A stretch of DNA of 12,779 bases from Minisyncoccota bacterium (GCA_025449795.1 JANWIQ010000036.1:1-12779); one strand, 5' to 3'. Positions 1-5,794 are shown, numbered from the stretch's first letter. A program made the numbers and translations. Notes: generated by a model from the letters alone, not told the origin.

Positions 1-1052
1 GCTGCTTCTTGTACCCATGCTGCCCATTTTTCATCCGCTGTTGCGCTAGGTCCGGTATGTGCATTGACATGGGTTGGCATTTTTCTCTCTCCAACGCTTG
101 AGGTATACGTTGCTTTAATAACGGCATAGGAACCGAAAAGGTTTTTCTCTATCCAGTGGCCTCCTGTCCCTGCCTTTATGCCGGAGAGAGTGGTATCCGA
201 AGAGGTAACATCGGGTCTTGTGCCATTGTATGCATCGAGTCCTGCTGCTTGACTGCCTTCAAAAAGAATACCAACCGATGGGTCATTGTGTATTTTCCGG
301 TACAAAGGTTCAATATTTACTACCATCTTTCTTTTCGTAAGCCATGCTCGCGTGGCAGCAAGACGACTAAGGAATACTTTTTTAGTTCCTACAGTGCGGA
401 TAATGGAAGTATTTTTGTGAAGCGAATTTTTAAAATCCGGTACGGCAATAGCTGCTAATTTTTTTCCACCTAGCTCTTGAGAGAAGGCAGCAAACATTTT
501 TGCATATTGGTCATAGCGTTTTGCAAATGCTTGTTGCCAGTCTGGTGCCAAAAGATTTCGTATACTAAACCCAGTTCTGTCAATAAAATGGGCGTAAGAG
601 GGACTGATCCCTCGTCCTGTCCCGCCTTTTGCATTACCATTTTTTGCCCTATTGAGCACTTCTTCGGCACGTTCTAAATCACTGCACAAAATTGCGTCTT
701 GGGAAAGAAATAACCTTTCTGCCAGTGAATCCCCTGTGGACTTTTCAATAAAGGTTACTTCTGTTTGTAGATCTTCGGGATGGATAACTTCGCCCCGGTC
801 CATAATCCCTAGGGCCTTGGGGTAGAAAACAAAAGAAGGAACCACATGCAGCGCTAACTTGATGCCATTTTTTTCTATGGTATGGCCTGCATTATTGCCG
901 CCTTGGTAGCGAATCACATAGACATGCTTTACCCCAGGACGTGTGAAAAGATTTTCAATGAGATTATCGATAATTCTTCCTTTGCCTTCATCGCCAAATG
1001 CGCCACCGACCACAGCTTCGGTATTTGGACGCACTAAAGAGGGAAGTTTCAT
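1..1052 (-). CDS. purA: Adenylosuccinate synthetase, C-terminus cut by the window edge
   Basis: Catalyses GTP-dependent joining of IMP and aspartate to adenylosuccinate, the first step from IMP to AMP in the cytoplasm. Reading the minus strand from the ATG at 1052 gives 350 open codons running off the left edge. Visible family signatures are the N-terminal loop GDEGKG (residues 20-25, catalytic Asp21), the segment YQGGNNAGHT (49-58, catalytic His57), GTGRGISPSY in the middle, and a later segment FEGSQ followed by VTSSDTT. Roughly the last 80-100 residues, including the guanine-binding region, lie outside the window. The start follows the upstream IMPDH/GMPR stop by only 5 nt, so the two are probably co-transcribed and translationally coupled. 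The family call is secure; completeness of the C-terminus cannot be judged here. Confidence 0.95.
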   Translation of the reverse strand, partial: MKLPSLVRPNTEAVVGGAFGDEGKGRIIDNLIENLFTRPGVKHVYVIRYQGGNNAGHTIEKNGIKLALHVVPSFVFYPKALGIMDRGEVIHPEDLQTEVTFIEKSTGDSLAERLFLSQDAILCSDLERAEEVLNRAKNGNAKGGTGRGISPSYAHFIDRTGFSIRNLLAPDWQQAFAKRYDQYAKMFAAFSQELGGKKLAAIAVPDFKNSLHKNTSIIRTVGTKKVFLSRLAATRAWLTKRKMVVNIEPLYRKIHNDPSVGILFEGSQAAGLDAYNGTRPDVTSSDTTLSGIKAGTGGHWIEKNLFGSYAVIKATYTSSVGERKMPTHVNAHTGPSATADEKWAAWVQEA

Positions 1053-1057
1053 AAATA

Positions 1058-2104
1058 TTACCAGGATTTGGCAGGTCCATCATCTTGTCCGGCAGGACTC
1101 ATTTGGACAAATTGGGTTTTGGTATAAAACTCTTGCAGATTTTTTGCTCCCACGTAGGACATGGCACTTCTTAGACCTCCGCTTATCCCATGAAGAACAT
1201 CCTCAATTGTCCTATCTACAGTCAAAATAATTTCTTTTCCCTCGCTACTTCTCAAGGGCCCGATTTTTTTCCCTCTGTCTTCCATGTAAGACTTGGAAGC
1301 TTGTCCACGATACTGTGCATGTTCACCGATTTTTCTTCCAGACCCTTCCACCGTGCGGGCAAGCATAGACCCAAGCATAACAGAACTTGCTCCTGCAGCA
1401 AAAGCCTTGACTGCATGGCCATACTCTTTAATGCTGCCATCGGCAATAATGTGCATGTCTTTTTTGTACGTCGCAAAAATCGTTGAAAGTTGTCCAATAC
1501 CTACTCCTGCAACCACACGCGTCTCACATGGCGCGCCCGATCCTACGCCAACACGAGCAATACGAATCCCACAGCGCAGATATTCTGCTATTTGTTCGCC
1601 TGTGGCAATATTTCCTAATACCACATCCAATTTTGTGTGTCGAAGGATTTGCTTGGCCAGGTCGAGTGCCCTTTTTTGCCCGCCATGGGCAACATCGATG
1701 AGCAGGGAAATGGCACCTCTTTTTTCCAGCTCTTTGGCAAAATCTACCCCATCATCAAGACCAATCGCGTACAGACAATGCACCTTATCTTTGACAAGTT
1801 TTGTACAGGTTGCAAGGTATTCTTTTTGCTCGTGTATTTGTGGGCGGGGAAGCGTACCCAATGCGCCTAGGCGATGCATTTCCCGTATGACGCGCTCGGT
1901 AGAAAATTCCATAGGAGACGCAATAACGGGAATTTCTAGGGTTATTCTGCCGAATTTGGTCCGGATATGTACATCACCTCTGTGGAGGATATTGGAAATT
2001 CTGGGTGCGATGGAAACATCTTTGTATGCTAACCCCATTGGGTTAAGAACATTTTTTGGCCAGGTGGTAGTAAGGCTTGGACCAATTAAAAATTTTTTTG
2101 ACAT
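1058..2104 (-). CDS. IMP dehydrogenase / GMP reductase family enzyme without CBS domains
   Basis: TIM-barrel oxidoreductase acting on the guanine side of the IMP branch point. I start it at the ATG at 2104 (348 aa); a TTG 42 nt further upstream would overlap the preceding gene. The active-site loop GVGSGAPCETR (residues 186-196, nucleophile Cys193, then Thr195) matches the IMPDH/GMPR loop without gaps. The C-terminal block GGLRSAMSYVGAK is also typical. There is no room for the CBS pair found in most IMPDHs, and the length equals that of GMP reductase (about 347 aa). The segment RSSEGK (Glu288) resembles the GMP reductase RASEGK segment, and I see no Arg-Tyr flap like that of IMPDH. GMP reductase (GMP to IMP) is therefore at least as likely as IMPDH (IMP to XMP). 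It sits 16 nt after the HAD gene and 5 nt before purA. Confidence 0.88.
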   Translation of the reverse strand: MSKKFLIGPSLTTTWPKNVLNPMGLAYKDVSIAPRISNILHRGDVHIRTKFGRITLEIPVIASPMEFSTERVIREMHRLGALGTLPRPQIHEQKEYLATCTKLVKDKVHCLYAIGLDDGVDFAKELEKRGAISLLIDVAHGGQKRALDLAKQILRHTKLDVVLGNIATGEQIAEYLRCGIRIARVGVGSGAPCETRVVAGVGIGQLSTIFATYKKDMHIIADGSIKEYGHAVKAFAAGASSVMLGSMLARTVEGSGRKIGEHAQYRGQASKSYMEDRGKKIGPLRSSEGKEIILTVDRTIEDVLHGISGGLRSAMSYVGAKNLQEFYTKTQFVQMSPAGQDDGPAKSW

Positions 2105-2120
2105 AGGTCCAGGGTTTAGG

Positions 2121-2906
2121 TTATAGCAAGAATTGCTTATTGTCAATAGAAAAATATTCTATAACCCCTTTGTCATATCGCTCATGAGTGAAGGTAATAG
2201 GAAATTCAGGATGATGTTGGATAATATTAGGATTTCCGACAAAAATAAAAGTAAAATTTTTATTTGCTTTCTGCAACGCTTCACCTGTCCCAATATCTGC
2301 AACACTGTCACCAAAAGCAATAAATTCTTCTGGATCTACATTTCTTTTTGCAAGCCAGGTAAAAATTCTTTCCATACCTTTTTCCTTCCCGGCTGTTTTG
2401 TGTTGGATATCTATTGCCGAGATACTTGTATCGAGGACAAAATCTTGGGTAAGGTGAAATTCCTCCAATAACTGTGTAAATTTCTCTCTTATTTTTTCTT
2501 TTTCTGGGGCAAATGCATCCAGGGAAATGCCTTTCTTACTTTCAACAGACACCATGGTACGCTTTGCCCTGTCAAAAGAGGCAAGTGGGTGTTCCTTTTC
2601 TCTATATACATACACCGTTTCAGCTAATTCCTTCGGGATAGCATCTGACATATCATAGTAATCTTTTTCATCCTCAATCCATGCATTTCCTTTTTCTCCG
2701 ACGGCAAAGACATTATGCAAGAGAGGCTCGGGAAGATACTGAAGCACCTCTCTTTGGATAAATGGCAAAGACCTGCCGGTGTTGATGGTAATAAGCTCAC
2801 CTTTCGCAAGTATTGAGGCGAGAATAGAGACGAGATGAGGATTGGTAATCGTTTTTTCTTCAACATGGGTAACTACTCCGTCGAGGTCAAAAATATAGCA
2901 GCGCAT
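2121..2906 (-). CDS. HAD-superfamily phosphatase (Cof-like, type IIB)
   Basis: A 261-residue haloacid dehalogenase-type hydrolase, probably a cytoplasmic phosphatase. All four HAD motifs are visible: DLDGVVT (nucleophile Asp7, acid/base Asp9), Thr43 in NTGRS, a lysine in the KEKG stretch (Lys174 or Lys176), and GDSVADIG (Asp200 and Asp204, magnesium ligands). The long segment between motifs II and III is the usual place for a C2-type cap. The ATG at 2906 lies 8 nt after the PIN gene stop, and the gene ends 16 nt before the IMPDH/GMPR start. The substrate cannot be read from the sequence. Relatives act on sugar phosphates or phosphoglycerate derivatives; operon position makes a nucleotide-related substrate a guess only. 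Confidence 0.85.
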   Translation of the reverse strand: MRCYIFDLDGVVTHVEEKTITNPHLVSILASILAKGELITINTGRSLPFIQREVLQYLPEPLLHNVFAVGEKGNAWIEDEKDYYDMSDAIPKELAETVYVYREKEHPLASFDRAKRTMVSVESKKGISLDAFAPEKEKIREKFTQLLEEFHLTQDFVLDTSISAIDIQHKTAGKEKGMERIFTWLAKRNVDPEEFIAFGDSVADIGTGEALQKANKNFTFIFVGNPNIIQHHPEFPITFTHERYDKGVIEYFSIDNKQFLL

Positions 2907-2914
2907 ATAACCTA

Positions 2915-3310
2915 TTATACCAATGCTTGTAGCCTCTTGTCTGCGGTAAGAAGAGATGCTCTTTTTGTCTTGGCAAGAGCAAGATAAGAGGCATCGTAGA
3001 GAGAGAGATTGTGTTCTTCCGCGAGAAGAAATGTTTTTAAGAAATTTATTGATTCAAAACTAATACCGTATTCCAGAAAAACTTTTATTAGTTTCTTCGC
3101 TTGCAAAGAAGTAATTCGATGCCTTATTATTGCAACTTTAATACTGTTACAAACCTCAAATGGTAAAAGTTCTGGAGCTAAAAATATCACTGTGCCTTTT
3201 TTAAATTGTTCAAAGAGTGCTCGTGTAGTTGCGTCCTTCTCTTCATCGGGGAGTAAGTAAGAGAGAATAAAAGACGCATCAACAATATAGCGTTTAATAC
3301 TTTCGGCCAT
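2915..3310 (-). CDS. PIN-domain ribonuclease toxin, VapC-like
   Basis: A 131-residue PIN-domain protein, expected to be a magnesium-dependent RNase toxin held inactive by its partner. The four acidic residues of the PIN active site are all present: Asp11 (YIVDASFIL), Glu52 (LLPFEVCNSI), Asp106 (LSLYDASYLALA) and Asp124 (LLTADKRL). I use the ATG at 3310, which overlaps the end of the antitoxin gene by 17 nt, the usual arrangement of such pairs; a TTG 24 nt upstream is less likely. The HAD gene follows after 8 nt, so the toxin is probably co-transcribed with the downstream purine genes. The RNA target is unknown. Confidence 0.87.
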   Translation of the reverse strand: MAESIKRYIVDASFILSYLLPDEEKDATTRALFEQFKKGTVIFLAPELLPFEVCNSIKVAIIRHRITSLQAKKLIKVFLEYGISFESINFLKTFLLAEEHNLSLYDASYLALAKTKRASLLTADKRLQALV

Positions 3311-3539
3311 AATTAATAAGTTCCTTATAGTCAATGGGGGTTTTGCTTACGGCAGGGCGTATGCGAAGCGTTTCTTCAAGGGCTTTTCTCCGGGCAGCAT
3401 AAGGATCTTTTTTTGCATACTCTTTTTTTACTGCTTGTCTCACTAACTTACCCACAGAAGTCTTTTCCTCTTTGGCAATACTTTTGAGAAGACGAAGCGT
3501 TTCTTCGTCAAATAATATGTTGGTTCGTTGGGTAAGCAT
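3294..3539 (-). CDS. Ribbon-helix-helix antitoxin, partner of the PIN toxin
   Basis: An 81-residue protein with an N-terminal ribbon-helix-helix pattern: a short strand (QRTNILFDEE), helix A (ETLRLLKSIAKEE), then TSVGKLVRQAVKKEYAKK as helix B. The C-terminal half is charged and probably wraps the toxin. Such antitoxins bind DNA as dimers and repress their own promoter. The ATG at 3539 is preferred to an in-frame TTG at 3557. The stop lies inside the toxin gene. Upstream, 6-bp inverted arms TTGACA (3551-3556) and TGTCAA (3571-3576) could be part of an operator. The antitoxin role is inferred from fold and position; no antitoxin subfamily was recognised. Confidence 0.78.
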   Translation of the reverse strand: MLTQRTNILFDEETLRLLKSIAKEEKTSVGKLVRQAVKKEYAKKDPYAARRKALEETLRIRPAVSKTPIDYKELINYGRKY

Positions 3540-3550
3540 ATATGTATATT

Positions 3551-3600
3551 TTGACAAAACCTACACATATTGTCAAGTCATATTTTCCCGCTTGACAAAA
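3551..3600. promoter_or_regulatory. Divergent promoter/operator region between the antitoxin and the TrpR-like gene
   Basis: This short gap serves both strands. TTGACA(AAA) occurs at 3551 and again at 3592, and TGTCAA at 3571-3576 is its inverted copy with a 14-nt spacer. Read on the minus strand, TGTCAA is TTGACA and could be the -35 of the antitoxin operon, but a good -10 at the right spacing is not visible. The inverted arms are also candidate antitoxin binding sites. Only the plus-strand promoter is clear; the rest is inference. Confidence 0.4.
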
Positions 3601-3620
3601 TACTAACGTACTAGTATGAT
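3592..3620 (+). promoter_or_regulatory. Consensus promoter of the TrpR-like gene, leaderless geometry
   Basis: TTGACA at 3592-3597, a 17-bp spacer, then TATGAT at 3615-3620. The expected transcription start falls at about 3627-3628, exactly on the ATG at 3628. An in-frame ATG at 3616 lies inside the -10 box and can therefore be excluded as the start. The imperfect palindrome AGTAT-gatg-ATACT (3613-3626) overlaps the -10 and could be an operator. Confidence 0.8.
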
Positions 3621-3627
3621 GATACTC

Positions 3628-3900
3628 ATGCAAGCGTTGAAGATCTTGGTAGAAGTACTTCTGCAATCCGTTCGGCAAGCTCAGGATGAAGCAGATGCAA
3701 AGGAAAAATTGGAGAATTTGCTTAGAGGACTTTTGACACCAAGTGAGATACAAGAATTTGCTCAGCGAATAGAAATTGTAAAACTTCTTAAAAAGGGAGT
3801 GGGGCAACATGAAATAGCCAAAAAGCTAAAAGTGGGTGTTGCCACAGTGACAAGGGGAGCAAAAGAAATAAAACAAGGAAATTTTGTGACGGTTCAATGA
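3628..3900 (+). CDS. TrpR-like helix-turn-helix repressor
   Basis: A 90-residue protein of the Trp repressor/YerC superfamily. The core LTPSEIQEFAQR through GVATVTRGAKEIK aligns with E. coli TrpR at LTPDEREALGTR and GIATITRGSNSLK, with one residue missing in the turn before the recognition element. The counterparts of the tryptophan-contacting residues Thr44, Arg54, Arg84 and Gly85 are conserved, while Ser88 is Glu here and Leu41 is Gly. This is closer to TrpR than to YerC, so an amino-acid-responsive repressor is plausible, but the ligand is unproven. The N-terminal helix is shorter than in TrpR and includes VRQAQDE (bases about 3670-3690), encoded by half of a genomic palindromic repeat. 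It has its own promoter and is followed by a repeat-rich gap. No tryptophan biosynthesis genes are in view; tryptophanyl-tRNA synthetase lies 2 kb downstream. Confidence 0.8.
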   Translation: MQALKILVEVLLQSVRQAQDEADAKEKLENLLRGLLTPSEIQEFAQRIEIVKLLKKGVGQHEIAKKLKVGVATVTRGAKEIKQGNFVTVQ

Positions 3901-3945
3901 CCGTCAGATTTAAGATTTATGAATAATGATTTAAGAAAAAATAAT

Positions 3946-4008
3946 TGTCATTCTGAACTTGTTTCAGAATCTCACAAAAATAGATCCCGAAATAAATTCG
4001 GGATGACA
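3946..4008. repeat. Composite palindromic repeat (two stem-loops bounded by TGTCA/TGACA)
   Basis: Two perfect 8-bp stem-loops stand side by side: ATTCTGAA-CTTGT-TTCAGAAT (3950-3970) and ATCCCGAA-ATAAA-TTCGGGAT (3984-4004). The whole unit starts with TGTCAT and ends with ATGACA, so it is palindromic at its borders too. The same core with the loop ACAAG/CTTGT reappears inside the tRNA-binding protein gene at 5452-5472 and as half copies in the TrpR-like gene and at the ftsH end. This looks like a full intergenic copy of a dispersed, non-autonomous repeat. Confidence 0.85.
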
Positions 4009-4030
4009 ATCTGGCAGTCAACTTCTCTTT

Positions 4031-4096
4031 CTTGAGAGGTTGATTCCGTTGTGTTGAAAAATGTTACGAGAACCTCTCAAGCACGAGAGGTTTTTT
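4031..4096 (+). terminator. Intrinsic terminator with a competing upstream arm (attenuator-like)
   Basis: AACCTCTC (4071-4078) pairs with GAGAGGTT (4085-4092) around the loop AAGCAC, followed by a run of T (4091-4096), a standard intrinsic terminator. Upstream, CTTGAGAGGTT (4031-4041) is a perfect 11-bp complement of AACCTCTCAAG (4071-4081). That pairing would consume the left arm of the terminator, so the two structures exclude each other. It may simply end the TrpR-like transcript, or it may be an attenuator controlling the genes downstream. Confidence 0.7.
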
Positions 4097-4193
4097 GATG
4101 GTCAAAACGTCATTCTGGCTTGTCCAGAATCAATACAAATAGTCCATCATCCGTCCGAAGCTTTAGCGTAGGAGGATTGTGGGAAAGGAGAAT

Positions 4194-4439
4194 ATGGCAG
4201 AAGAAATAGAATTTTATAAACCCTTTGATCATTATGAAGCGACAGCGGAGGGTCCGTTAGAAGCTATCTTTCTATTGGGAAGAGCAGCGGATGGAGACCA
4301 GACTGGAGATATTGTGTTGATGGCAAATTATGGTGCGGACCCAGTCTATTTTGGGCGTGAGCCAAGAAGCTTAAAAATAACACAAGCAATTCTTAGAATG
4401 CGGCGAGAACAAAAGGAGCAAGCAGAACGAATGATTTAG
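4194..4439 (+). CDS. Small protein of unknown function
   Basis: An acidic protein of 81 residues that I do not recognise. The N-terminal part (EFYKPFDHYEATAEGPLEAIFLLGRA) and the middle part (GDIVLMANYGADPVYFGREP) look like a compact alpha/beta fold, and the C-terminus (LKITQAILRMRREQKEQAERM) looks like one charged helix. No signal peptide or membrane segment is seen. I favour the ATG at 4194, preceded by AGGAG (4186-4190), over a GTG at 4179 whose GGAGG belongs to a repeat fragment; the spacing is short in both cases. It lies after the attenuator-like terminator and 55 nt before the racemase gene. Confidence 0.6.
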   Translation: MAEEIEFYKPFDHYEATAEGPLEAIFLLGRAADGDQTGDIVLMANYGADPVYFGREPRSLKITQAILRMRREQKEQAERMI

Positions 4440-4446
4440 GTTGTCT

Positions 4447-4472
4447 ACATGCCTATTACCTGTGGGCATGTA
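4447..4472. repeat. Short hairpin between the small protein and the racemase
   Basis: ACATGCCTA and TGGGCATGT form a 9-bp stem with one G-T pair and a 7-nt loop (about 4447-4471). No T run follows, so it is unlikely to be an intrinsic terminator. It may be an RNA processing or stability element, or a small repeat. Confidence 0.4.
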
Positions 4473-4494
4473 AAAGATCTAAAGAAAGGAATAT

Positions 4495-5208
4495 ATGAAG
4501 AGCAAACAAAAAATTATAGGGATTTTAGGTGGTATGGGACCGGGCGCATCCGGTTACTTGTATAATTTAGTGAATGCTATTGCAGTGGAGAAATATGGCA
4601 TAACGAAGAATGAGGATTTCCCAGAGACTATTTTATATTCTGTTCCAGTTCCTGATTTTATTTCTTCAAGTAGAAATAGAAATGTTGCCTTAGCAATGTT
4701 GCAGGAGAGGGTGAAAAAATTAAATACATTTTCAATTGGTGTTATGGGAATTGCTTGTAATACGGCGCATATATTGCTCCCAAACCTACAAAGGATTTCT
4801 CATGCAAGGATTATTTCTATGATTGATGAAGTGTGCAACGCAGTGCTAAAGAAAAATCCAAAAAAAGTAGGTCTTCTTGCTACATCATCAACCATCCGTG
4901 CTGGTTTATACCAAAGTATATTAGAAAAAAGAGGAATAACGGTTGTTGTCCCTACTAAAATAAACCAAAGGAAGATCGATAGCCTAATTAAAGGAATATT
5001 AAAGGGACAGATAGGTAGTAAGCAAGAAAAGAGACTAGTAACAATTGCAAATGAGCTAGTGCATCAGAAGGTGGAAATACTTATCTTAGGCTGTACTGAG
5101 TTGCCTTTATTTTTTCCTAAAAAATACTCATGTCCTGTATTGAATTCAGTGGAAATATTGGCAGAAGCGATGCTTAAAGCTAGTTATGGTGAGAAAAGTT
5201 TAGTATAA
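4495..5208 (+). CDS. Aspartate/glutamate racemase family protein
   Basis: A 237-residue cofactor-independent racemase of the Asp/Glu/hydantoin family. The N-terminal GILGGMGPGASG (9-20) and the two catalytic cysteines in GIACNTAH (Cys88) and LGCTELPL (Cys200) are all in place. Such enzymes interconvert L- and D-aspartate or -glutamate; D-glutamate or D-aspartate would be needed for peptidoglycan. AAAGGA at about 4485-4490 gives a plausible ribosome binding site for the ATG at 4495. Codon choice looks more AT-rich than in neighbouring genes and no palindromic repeats are embedded, so a different origin is possible but unproven. Substrate preference cannot be read from sequence; MurI-type glutamate racemase is the main alternative. 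Confidence 0.88.
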   Translation: MKSKQKIIGILGGMGPGASGYLYNLVNAIAVEKYGITKNEDFPETILYSVPVPDFISSSRNRNVALAMLQERVKKLNTFSIGVMGIACNTAHILLPNLQRISHARIISMIDEVCNAVLKKNPKKVGLLATSSTIRAGLYQSILEKRGITVVVPTKINQRKIDSLIKGILKGQIGSKQEKRLVTIANELVHQKVEILILGCTELPLFFPKKYSCPVLNSVEILAEAMLKASYGEKSLV

Positions 5209-5280
5209 TATGAACATGATAACCATAGAAGATTTTGCCCTCCTTCGCCGAAGGCTACGGAAGGACATCACATTATAAAT
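5204..5280 (+). pseudogene. Displaced former start of the tRNA-binding gene: -10 box, MITIEDFA start and a palindromic repeat
   Basis: TATAAT (5204-5209) lies 6 nt before an ATG at 5216, the same geometry as other starts here. This ATG opens a 20-codon frame beginning MITIEDFA, matching MINIEEFA, the start of the intact gene at 5281; 18 of 24 bases agree. After these eight codons comes a palindromic repeat (about 5238-5265, with CCTTC-GCC-GAAGG), and the frame ends at TAA 5276-5278, two bases before the ATG at 5281. It reads as a duplicated, interrupted gene start. Translation of the mini-frame could still feed reinitiation at 5281. Confidence 0.6.
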
Positions 5281-5787
5281 ATGATAAATATAGAGGAGTT
5301 CGCAAAAGTTGAGATACGGATAGGCACGGTTCTTTCAGCGATGAAAGTGCCGGAGGCAGATAGGCTTATTCAGCTTATATTCGATTTTGGACCGGACGAG
5401 CGAAGCGACGGAGGTCGCTTGCAAGGCGAAGCCAAAGACAAGGGTGGAGAGATCCTGAAACAAGTTCAGGATGACAAAGAAGAAGAGATTGCTTCGTCGT
5501 CCCGAAGCGTCGGGACTTCTCGCAAGGACGACATAGAACGCTTGCCTGAATTGGTAGAAAACTATCCAGGCAGGGATGTGCGGCAGATTATGTCTGCTAT
5601 TGCGCCGTTTTATGAAGATCCAGGGGAGCTGGTGGGGAAGCAAATTGCTGTCTGTGTGAATTTGGAGCCACGGAAATTCAAGGGCTATGTAAGCCAGGGA
5701 ATGATACTGGCAACAGGAGATGAAGCAACGCCAATTTCATTATTGGTTCCAGAGAAAAAAGTAGAGGCGGGATCGAAAATACATTGA
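5281..5787 (+). CDS. tRNA-binding domain protein (MetRS beta-subunit-like) with a repeat-derived insertion
   Basis: A single OB-fold EMAP/MetG-type tRNA-binding domain of 168 residues, normally about 110. The start INIEEFAKVEIRIGTV and the end LVGKQIAVCVNLEPRKFKGYVSQGMILAT are typical of the MetRS beta-subunit or C-terminal domain; CsaA and YtpR are related alternatives. Between the strand ending DFG (residue 37) and the conserved DVRQIMSAIAPFY (99 onward) stand about 60 residues of low-complexity, charged sequence (bases about 5392-5574) encoded by at least three palindromic repeat units, all in frame. The family usually has only a short turn here. The gene lacks a clear ribosome binding site and starts 2 nt after the TAA of a short frame that copies its own N-terminus. 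The domain ends are intact, so it is probably functional, with the insertion looping out. Confidence 0.83.
   Translation: MINIEEFAKVEIRIGTVLSAMKVPEADRLIQLIFDFGPDERSDGGRLQGEAKDKGGEILKQVQDDKEEEIASSSRSVGTSRKDDIERLPELVENYPGRDVRQIMSAIAPFYEDPGELVGKQIAVCVNLEPRKFKGYVSQGMILATGDEATPISLLVPEKKVEAGSKIH
5392..5574. repeat. In-frame block of palindromic repeats inside the tRNA-binding gene
   Basis: Three elements can be told apart. First, a GACC...GGTC-bounded stretch with GACGAGCGAAGCGACGG (about 5391-5416). Second, a perfect stem-loop ATCCTGAA-ACAAG-TTCAGGAT (5452-5472) followed by GACA. Third, GTCCCGA-AGCG-TCGGGAC (5499-5516) nested in outer arms GTCGTCC (5497-5503) and GGACGAC (5526-5532). The second is the same family as the intergenic repeat at 3946-4008. 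The block keeps the reading frame open throughout. Confidence 0.85.
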
Positions 5788-5794
5788 GAAAATA

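Larger units (their letters stand above)
3901..4193. other. Repeat-rich intergenic region
   Basis: About 290 bases without a convincing gene. It holds a composite palindromic repeat (3946-4008), an arm pair plus terminator (4031-4096), a further small palindrome with arms ATTCTGG/CCAGAAT and loop CTTGT (4112-4130), and a repeat fragment at about 4149-4176 that ends in GGAGGA. A 36-codon open stretch from ATG 4061 to TAG 4171 runs through these repeats and has no sign of being translated. Confidence 0.7.

Noticed and set aside
1293..2126. Long plus-strand open frame opposite the IMPDH/GMPR gene
   Set aside because: It is the antisense shadow of a clearly conserved minus-strand enzyme and shows no protein-like motifs.
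3616..3627. Upstream ATG of the TrpR-like gene as the start
   Set aside because: It lies inside the -10 box of a consensus promoter, so it cannot be on the transcript.
4031..4096. T-box riboswitch
   Set aside because: The conserved T-box sequence and specifier-loop features are not visible, and the downstream gene is not an obvious T-box target. Only the generic attenuator architecture is supported.
3946..4130. CRISPR array
   Set aside because: The repeats are palindromes of different sequence with no regular spacer length and no cas genes nearby.
4061..4171. 36-codon frame across the terminator as a leader peptide
   Set aside because: It contains no tryptophan codon or other amino-acid run, has no ribosome binding site, and is largely made of terminator and repeat sequence.
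4194..5208. Mobile element carrying the unknown small gene and racemase
   Set aside because: Although bounded by repeats, no transposase, integrase or matching terminal repeats are present.
5392..5574. Frameshifted or chimeric assembly in the tRNA-binding gene
   Set aside because: The frame is open throughout, both domain halves are intact, and the extra DNA is made of recognisable repeat units also seen elsewhere in the window.
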